A stretch of DNA of 64,000 nt from Meandrina meandrites. Its lineage: Eukaryota; Cnidaria; Anthozoa; Scleractinia; Meandrinidae. Positions 58,681 to 64,000 of the stretch are shown piece after piece; the stretch's first letter is position 1; every line of letters starts with the position of its first letter. The notes beneath the pieces are model-generated. The model was not told the DNA's origin, made no database searches, and saw only the letters and a list, made by a program, of their open reading frames with translations. The DNA is taken from contig OY855912.1 of the NCBI GenBank assembly GCA_963693305.1, positions 6,115,001-6,179,000 of the forward strand, in the 5' to 3' direction. The position numbers and the translations under genes are program-made.

Positions 58681-59797
58681 GTATTGGCTGTGAGAAAACA
58701 GACTGTCCTGGTGATCCAGACTGCAACAACAGAGGTCAATGTATACCAGCTGAGACTCCTTACTGTGGTGATTGTGAACAAGGTTGGGCTGGTATAGCTT
58801 GTGAAACGCCTTGTGTGAACGGCACTCAAAACAAAACTGATCCAACCATTTGTGACTGTGATCCCTGCTTCAATGGAATAGAATGCGATGTGTTCTGTTC
58901 TTCAAGACCCAATGCTACTTGCTTCAATGATACTTGCTACTGTGGCTTTGAAGGTTGGCGTGGAGAATACTGTGAAAAGAAAGGATGTCCTGGCTTGTTC
59001 AATCTCGATTGTTCTGGACGTGGCACTTGTAACAGCGCTACTCAGAAGTGTGACTGCAATCCAGGATGGGCTGGTCGGGGATGTGAAGAACCTGCTTGCC
59101 CCGGTACCCCAATGTGCAGCGACCATGGAACGTGTGAGACCTTTGGATTTAAATCATTCTGTTCTTGTAATCAAGGGTGGATGGGTCGAGCTTGTGAGAC
59201 CAAATGTGAACATGGTACTCCCCAGGAAACAAGCGACGGTTTGTTCGTCTGCCAGTGTGATGATTGCTACAGTGGTGTAACTTGCGAGCTGGAGTGCTCT
59301 GGACGTGGGAACTGTACAGATAATGCATGCGACTGTGGATTTGATGGTTGGCGAGGGTCTACTTGTGACACGAAAGGTTGTCCTGGTTGGGGATCGGACT
59401 GCTCTGGTCATGGTACATGTATAACTGCTTTAGGGGTATGCTACTGCAGGCCAGGCTGGTCTGGTGTCGGCTGCCACATACCTCAGTGTGCAGGTGGTGG
59501 AAATTGTAGTGGCCATGGCGTCTGCGATGGAATCGCTCACGATCCTCCAGTTTGCGTCTCGTGTGACTCGGGCTTCATGGGAGAAGGCTGCGAAAAACGC
59601 TGCATTAATGGAACTGTTGTAAAGTCGTCAAGCGGAGATACTTGTAAATGTGGCAGCTGTCACACTGGAGTCGACTGCGGTACGGAATGCAATGGTCACG
59701 GAAGGTGCGAACAGGGTGCGTGTGTTTGTGACAGCGGGTGGAGAGGGGCTAAGTGTGAAACAGTGGGTTGTCCAGGTGAACTTGTCGATTGCAGTGA
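58681..59797 (+). CDS. EGF exon, unit 7 (long form, truncated)
   Basis: Starts with the same acceptor as the other units and follows the long form of unit 4 for about 370 codons (three repeats) with scattered substitutions (e.g. NKTDPT for NKDDPT, GHGTC for GHGSC). At 59797 similarity stops abruptly inside CPGELVDCS, and a TAG follows at once (59799-59801). Neither the donor nor the remaining four repeats are present. Causes could be a rearrangement, insertion of the downstream element, or an assembly join. If transcribed it would give a protein ending mid-repeat. Confidence 0.85.
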
Positions 59798-59810
59798 ATA
59801 GTAAAGCCCA

Positions 59811-59880
59811 TTACCCTAGGGTGCACTTAATATTCAAAATGGCCACCCGTACCCTAGGACGCACTGAATATTCAAACTGG
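59811..59880. repeat. Two-copy direct repeat just beyond the array
   Basis: taccctagggtgcac plus taatattcaaa (59811) is repeated as taccctaggacgcac plus tgaatattcaaa (59848), about a 37-bp period. It may mark the terminus of the element that follows. Confidence 0.65.
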
Positions 59881-60035
59881 AGGCCGATCTCGCTTGAAAG
59901 AAACATTATCATGACAAAGCAAAATGTGTCGACCCAAACAAGTGTATCAAGTTTGGGTTTTAATCCTTATAAGACACAGAAGTACGCACACATAGGCACA
60001 CGCACTCAGTTTAGATAAAACCAAAGCAGTGAAAG

Positions 60036-60590
60036 ATGGTTCCAAACAGTCAAGTCGAAATTAGTTCGAATCCTCTGTTAACGGCGGATGAAGTGGATAA
60101 GACCCAGCGGCAAAGGGTAGTTGGTTTCATTAGTCATGTCTTTCAGCTGACGTTTGCTGCTCTACTCGACACACTAATCCATGAAGAGAAAGTAAATCAT
60201 TGCAATGGTTGCGCTAGTGATCACCCTAGTCAGCGACAACACTCGTGTCTCATGATGGACAGCGAAGAGGCCTGGATGTATTACCACGAGGACGTGCTGG
60301 AGAAAATAGACCTCAATGTTGTACAGAAAACTGCCGAAAGTGTGTGCAGTGCTCTGGGCTTTAAGCTGGGGAAGTCCTGGAATGCCTTCGTCACTGAATT
60401 ACCAAAGTTCCCTTGGACAAGTATGTATCTGACGTCCCTGGAGCTTTCACAAGGCGAGGACCTCAAAAACCGTATTTTATACGCCCTTTTTTATGGTCCT
60501 AATGGCCTGAAATTCAAGGATTACAACAATGATGTAGAAATGGATCAACTTGAAGTGGAATGCCCCGAAACTATTGTCCGCAAAGACTGA
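60036..60590 (+). CDS. Intronless 184-residue protein of unknown function with a C2-H2-C cluster
   Basis: ATG at 60036, TGA at 60588-60590, poly(A) signal aataaa at 60651 about 60 bp later, so a compact transcription unit. Residues 25-50 form an amphipathic helix. C56, C59, H63, H69 and C71 sit in NHCNGCASDHPSQRQHSCLM, a possible metal site. The second half is rich in aromatic and acidic residues (FPWTSMYLTSLELSQGE, LYALFYGPNG). No signal peptide. I recall similar HPSQxxHSC proteins in cnidarian genomes near viral-type transposons, but cannot name the family. Its neighbours (protease and capsid-like relics 3 kb on) suggest membership in a Polinton-like element. The frame is intact, unlike those relics. 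Confidence 0.65.
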   Translation: MVPNSQVEISSNPLLTADEVDKTQRQRVVGFISHVFQLTFAALLDTLIHEEKVNHCNGCASDHPSQRQHSCLMMDSEEAWMYYHEDVLEKIDLNVVQKTAESVCSALGFKLGKSWNAFVTELPKFPWTSMYLTSLELSQGEDLKNRILYALFYGPNGLKFKDYNNDVEMDQLEVECPETIVRKD

Positions 60591-60856
60591 GAAGAACCGA
60601 TGGACCTTGACATTGTTATAAACCACATTCAAAACAAGCTTTGTCTATAAAGCAATAAAGTATACATGTCATTTTATTGTTATCTGCGTCCTTTTTTTTT
60701 AGCTAACATGAGAATAAACTCTTAATTTTAAAAAAGGTTTTACACAAAGGTACATCAGAGTCTTTTTTGCAAACGTCTTTTTTTTTTGTACCAACATCCA
60801 CTAAACAAGTCATTGCAAGTCCTGCGCCTCCTCTCTCGTTTTATATAATGCTATCA

Positions 60857-61015
60857 TTATAGATTGTCTTCTCGCACTTGTATTATTTCCTGGCTGAGTT
60901 TGAGATTTTCTTCTTTCAGAGCAGCGTTTTCTTTCTTCACCTTTTTCAAATGTTCTCGCAATTCTTTGAGTCGCTGATTCCACTCGCTGTTTATTTTTTC
61001 CTTATAGTCTTCCAT
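60857..61015 (-). CDS. Short coiled-coil ORF (52 codons)
   Basis: The minus strand reads MEDYKEKINSEWNQRLKELR and continues through EHLKKVKKENAALKEEN to a stop at 60857. It is an almost pure heptad coiled coil with coding-like codons. Similar residues extend upstream to about 61082 without an ATG, where a run of seven A shifts the frame, so it may be the tail of a longer broken gene. Bases between it and 61395 show nothing else. Confidence 0.45.
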   Translation of the reverse strand: MEDYKEKINSEWNQRLKELREHLKKVKKENAALKEENLKLSQEIIQVREDNL

Positions 61016-61394
61016 CTTACGCTCTACTTGCTCAGCTAATGCTTGGCTTTCTTGGTGTTGTCTTTCTAGAAACTCTAATCTTTTTTTCTAAGGCGTTCTT
61101 CTAAATTTCTTTCTTCTCTCCAGTGTATGATAATGTTGGTGCGTTCACTGTGACTAACCATTTTGTAAATGATCAAAGATTGGCACAGAAGGCAAGAAAC
61201 CAGCCCATTCCTTGCTTGCAGCCCGTGCAAACAACCGAAAACAGACTAAGTAGTGAGTCATTTCTTTCCTCAAACGATCACACATATTGATTAGGCAAAG
61301 CGCGTGGCAGGAACAAAGCAATGGGCAAAACAAAGGAGTCAGAGGAGTACTTTTTACGTCAGAATTATGGTACTAAATTATAACTGATGGTTTC

Positions 61395-62405
61395 TTTCGA
61401 AACACAGCATTCAGATCACTGATGACTTTTGAAAGCCTACAGGTGGCTATCTGTTTAACAAAAGGACCGCAATTAAGGTTCAACGCTTTATACAAAGGAG
61501 CCGATAGTAAGCGACTACGGTTAAACGTTTTGACGTCACTTCCAAACACCATCGGACAAAATCAGCTATTTATTTTTATCAAAAGAACCGGTTGAACTCA
61601 TGTAAAATATCTCGCGATTCATTTTACAAGGACTATTTCCTTCTCCGAAAAAGCAACAACGAAAATAGAAATATATATTAAACTATCCTTTGATAAAATA
61701 TAAACGTTGAATCGCAATGTTTGTAAGACATTTCTTAATTAAGGCAGACAAAACACCGTTTTCCGTGTGCATCGATTCGTTACTGACAATGACTGGTTTC
61801 AATGTCAAAGAATATTTTAGTGTTCCCGAATTTGTTTAATAAAACGCAACTCCGTTTCGGCAAACGTAAAACTTGAACGAAAGTATAACTACTGGGTTGT
61901 TTAGAAACAGAGCATTCAGATCAGTAATGACTTTTGAAAGCCAACAGGTGGATTTCTGTTTAACAAAAGGACTGCAATTAAGGTTCAACGCTTTATGCAA
62001 AGGAGGCGATAGTAAGCGACTACGGTTGTACGTTTTGACGTCACTTCTAAACACCAGCGGCCAAAATCAACCAGCGATTCGTTACTGACAATGACAGCAC
62101 TGATTTCAATGTCAAAGAATATTTTAGTGTCGCTGATTTTGTTCATGCTTTAATAAAGAAGAACACAACTCCAAAAGTTTCTACCTGAAACTCATACGAT
62201 CATTCATTAACGTAACGAAAGCGGTGAAACAGAAACTAAACAAAAATCTGAAGTGCTCAGTAAAAACCTTTATAACTACTCATCGATCTGTATGTTGATA
62301 TCTGTTCAACAATAGAGCTTTAATAAAGGTTCGACGCTTTATACAAAGGACGTGATAGTAAGCAACTACGGTTGTACGTTTTGACGTCACTTGGAAACAC
62401 CAGCG
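61395..62405 (+). repeat. Three-copy repeat with promoter-like content
   Basis: Copies at about 61405-61560, 61905-62065 and 62285-62405 share tttaacaaaaggac, aaggttcaacgctttata, gatagtaagcgactacggtt and gttttgacgtcact. Copies 1 and 2 are each followed by gattcgttactgacaatgac and gtcaaagaatattttagtgt, so the full unit is about 400-500 bp. Confidence 0.85.
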
Positions 62406-62417
62406 ACATTATAAAAG
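62382..62417 (+). promoter_or_regulatory. CRE plus TATA box, likely promoter
   Basis: TGACGTCA (62382-62389) is followed 21 bp later by TATAAAAG (62410-62417). The CRE palindrome is also conserved in the other copies at 61531-61538 and 62036-62043. A possible non-coding first exon ends agtcaag/gtatgt at 62557. Confidence 0.5.
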
Positions 62418-62755
62418 AACTCAAGATCAGCCATTTTCTTTAACAAAGGACCAAAGTAAACGTTACAAGTACGCAATTCACTATACAACGGAAAGATTCT
62501 ATTCTTTTATTGTGCGTGGTCTAAGTACACTCTGCCAACAAGCTAGCCAGAGTCAAGGTATGTGTTTTCTTTACATAGGTGACTTGGAAATCTCTTGTAC
62601 AGATATTTTTAAAAGGTTTTTTTGCTCGTGTTTGTCGTTTTCGCTAAAAATATCACAACAATGATAGCGTTTTCCTATAATTAACAACTTGCGTTTGGTG
62701 AAGAGTTTTCTCTCTTTTTGCCTACGAATATTATTTTTTTCGTTGTGTATGTGCC

Positions 62756-63112
62756 GTAAACGTTAACTGTAATATTTCGTCATCAGAATAGCTTGAAATT
62801 GACGGTTTTTCTTTAGTCGATTTTTTTATACTCTCGCTTGCATTTAATTTAATCGTCTCCCTTTCAATGAGTGTTTTCTTTGATCGAAATTAGTACGAAA
62901 ATAAAGGCACAACTTTGCCGCCATCGCTCCGTTTTTCCCGTAAAATTTAACTGTAATGTTTCGCCATCAAAGTAGTTTGACATTGATAGTTGATTAATTT
63001 GAACTCTCGCTTCAGTATATTCAAATATAATTACAAACGCTACTTAATCTTTTCCCTTTTATTGGGTGTTTTCTTTGATCGAAATAAGTACGTAAATAAA
63101 GGCTCAACTTTG
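62756..63112. repeat. Tandem duplication, about 180-bp unit, two copies
   Basis: 62756-62918 and 62937-63112 align: cgtaaa...ttaactgtaat, tttcg-catca, gaactctcgctt-like, gtgttttctttgatcgaaat and aataaaggc-caactttgc. Confidence 0.8.
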
Positions 63113-63354
63113 CTTGGTTTATTGTCATTTATTACTTCAGATATTTACGGTTATTCACTGGCCATTTTAGTTTGGTCTTTGTATTGTTTAGAAAGAGTTG
63201 TCTGGCTCTAGCGTTTATCAATTGTTTTCATTTACATTGATCGATTCTCTTTTAAATGTAATCTCGTGAAAGAGCGGTGATTTTAAGATGAAACATTTTT
63301 GGGACACAAAAACAAGCGCTAAATATGAACTTAATTTTTTTTTCTTGGTTTTAG

Positions 63355-63470
63355 ATGGAACATTTACGTTTGGTGCGGCTCCAGGGCACATTGTAAACAT
63401 CCTTGTCTACGGTGAATTTTAAACCACCCTAGAAATTGACCCAAACGGAGCTGTGATTTACGATAAGTAA
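63355..63470 (+). pseudogene. C-terminal relic resembling a Polinton/Maverick virion-type protein
   Basis: One frame reads TFTFGAAPGHIVNILVYGEF, then a stop at 63420-63422, then LEIDPNGAVIYDK and a terminal stop. From memory the VNxxVYxEF...xEID ending is typical of F54H12.2-like proteins carried by Maverick elements. Only the last 37 or so codons remain. An acceptor-like ttggttttag abuts it at 63354. It lies directly before the protease relic. Assignment is from recall, not a search. Confidence 0.4.
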
Positions 63471-63480
63471 AAAAAAAATC

Positions 63481-63865
63481 ATGGAGATTGTTGCACTAAC
63501 TACGAGACAGTTAGATTATTTGGCTAAACAACATCCCTATCTGGAACCTATCTTCGAAGGAGCCAATGTGAAGTCTTTGATAGTTATGGATTGCCAATCA
63601 AATTGTATAAACCTTCCGATTTTGTAAAATGGCTATTTACACATTACGAGGATGTTAGCTCCAATAAAGGACAATTACAAGCCACGGATTCCAATACTTG
63701 CGGACATTATGCTTTGTTTTACTTATTCGAAAGAGCTAGAGGGAAGACATTGGAGCTCCGTTTGAAAAACGGCAATACGTAAACAATGATCGCAAAATAG
63801 GTGAAAAACTTAAAAAGCTGGTAACAAATGATTTATTCAAGTTAGGTCAAGAAAAAAACCAGTAA
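63481..63865 (+). pseudogene. Adenain/ULP1-like cysteine protease relic of a Polinton-type element, internally deleted
   Basis: Three pieces in different frames: 63481-63573 (N-terminal helix TTRQLDYLAKQHPYLEPIF), 63576-63779 (FDSYGLP ... QLQATDSNTCGHYALFYLF) and about 63782-63865. The second piece keeps the family's FDSxG motif, the glutamine and the catalytic cysteine in TCGHY. The segment between pieces 1 and 2, which in this peptidase family carries the catalytic histidine, is missing, and a frameshift follows the second piece. The enzyme cannot be active as encoded. Such proteases process virion-like proteins in Polintons and related viruses. A poly(A)-like aataaa lies at 63912. Confidence 0.65.
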
Positions 63866-64000
63866 GGTGTTTTAAGTAGTGTTAAGAAACTTTAAGTCTC
63901 TTGGATATATAAATAAAAGCAAAAAAAAGTTGTTTGTCATTCGTGGAGCCATTTAGATTTCATACACCATGTAGCATTTTTGTTGTGGGTAGCTCGGACT

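Larger units (their letters stand above)
3837..59797 (+). other. Gene span: large modular extracellular protein (F5/8C, glycine-rich beta-solenoid cassettes, expandable EGF array), partial at both ends
   Basis: Seventeen exons chain with consistent phases (1-0, 0-0, 0-1, 1-1, 1-0, 0-1, 1-0, 0-0, 0-1, 1-1, then seven EGF exons, all phase 1 at the start). The protein starts with a complete discoidin-like domain, followed by two cassettes of GGPGxxYxDG exon, 40-nt exon and long beta-rich exon, then a cysteine-rich EGF run. The disulfide-rich modules and many N-x-S/T sites imply secretion or an ectodomain. No signal peptide, transmembrane segment or 3' end is inside the window. The introns hold almost all of the transposons listed here. 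I do not recognise an established gene name. An in-frame TAA (33736) and the truncated last exon (59797) raise the possibility that this allele is damaged or that the array is mis-assembled. Confidence 0.75.
37211..59797 (+). repeat. Tandem array of seven 2,985-bp exon-bearing units
   Basis: Units start at aatgtaagtaagtaac: 37211, 40196, 43181, 46166, 51359, 54344 and 57329. Spacing is exactly 2,985 bp, except unit 4, which is longer by 2,208 bp net because of its long exon and small deletions. The last unit stops at 59797. Units are nearly identical through introns. Units 4 and 7 share private changes (a deletion before cacgtatacgc, an added gaa near 46791/57955). Each unit carries one EGF exon with intact acceptor and donor. 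Confidence 0.97.

Noticed and set aside
37211..59797. Many antisense ORFs of 60-100 codons repeated in every array unit
   Set aside because: They repeat only because the unit repeats, lie opposite the EGF exon or in intron, and show no family motif.
37211..59797. CRISPR-like regular repeats
   Set aside because: The 3-kb identical units with exons are tandem duplications in an animal genome, not short repeats with spacers.

Overview
This looks like one contiguous piece of an animal nuclear genome, most likely an anthozoan cnidarian (coral or sea anemone). The reasons are small spliced exons with GT/AG borders, AT-rich introns full of short inverted-repeat transposons, a SINE with a cnidarian-like tail, an L1/Tx1-type LINE, and an extracellular gene that joins a discoidin (F5/8 type C) domain to glycine-rich and EGF-like repeats. 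There are no operons, Shine-Dalgarno-led genes or CRISPR arrays. The species cannot be named from the sequence alone.

The backbone is one large plus-strand gene running from at least 3837 to 59797. Its exons and intron phases fit together: F5/8C domain (3837-4030, 7885-8019, 9282-9444), a 42-nt linker exon (23652-23693), then two rounds of one cassette: a GGPGxxYxDG exon, a 40-nt exon and a long beta-solenoid-like exon (30197-33972, then 34850-36873). A run of EGF-like exons follows. The signal-peptide exon is not visible, and the 3' end is cut off at 59797. The long exon 32090-33972 carries one in-frame TAA at 33736-33738.

From 37211 to 59797 a block of 2,985 bp is repeated head to tail seven times. 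Each block holds one phase 1-1 exon, so any copy number keeps the reading frame. Five blocks carry a 402-nt exon (134 codons). Block 4 carries a 2,619-nt exon (873 codons, seven EGF repeats), and block 7 begins the same long form before it is truncated. The short exon is exactly the long one with six internal repeats removed. This self-expanding exon array is the most striking feature.

The introns are a museum of nested transposons. The 14.2-kb intron after the F5/8C domain is mostly one element (9601-23262, flanked by a 6-7 bp target duplication) split into three pieces by later insertions. Those insertions contain a TTA-flanked element, a TA-flanked pogo/Tigger-like MITE, a full-length LINE with two open ORFs, TTAA-flanked foldback elements and PIF/Harbinger relics. 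The element appears to have landed in a former exon at 9581.

After 59797 the sequence changes character. It has a compact intronless 184-aa gene (60036-60590), a small antisense coiled-coil ORF, a three-copy repeat that carries CRE and TATA promoter motifs, and decayed fragments resembling a Polinton/Maverick-type capsid C-terminus and adenain-like cysteine protease (63355-63865). This is probably the degraded edge of a large viral-type DNA transposon. The left end (86-170) holds a lone CIDE-N-like first exon of an apparently unrelated gene.
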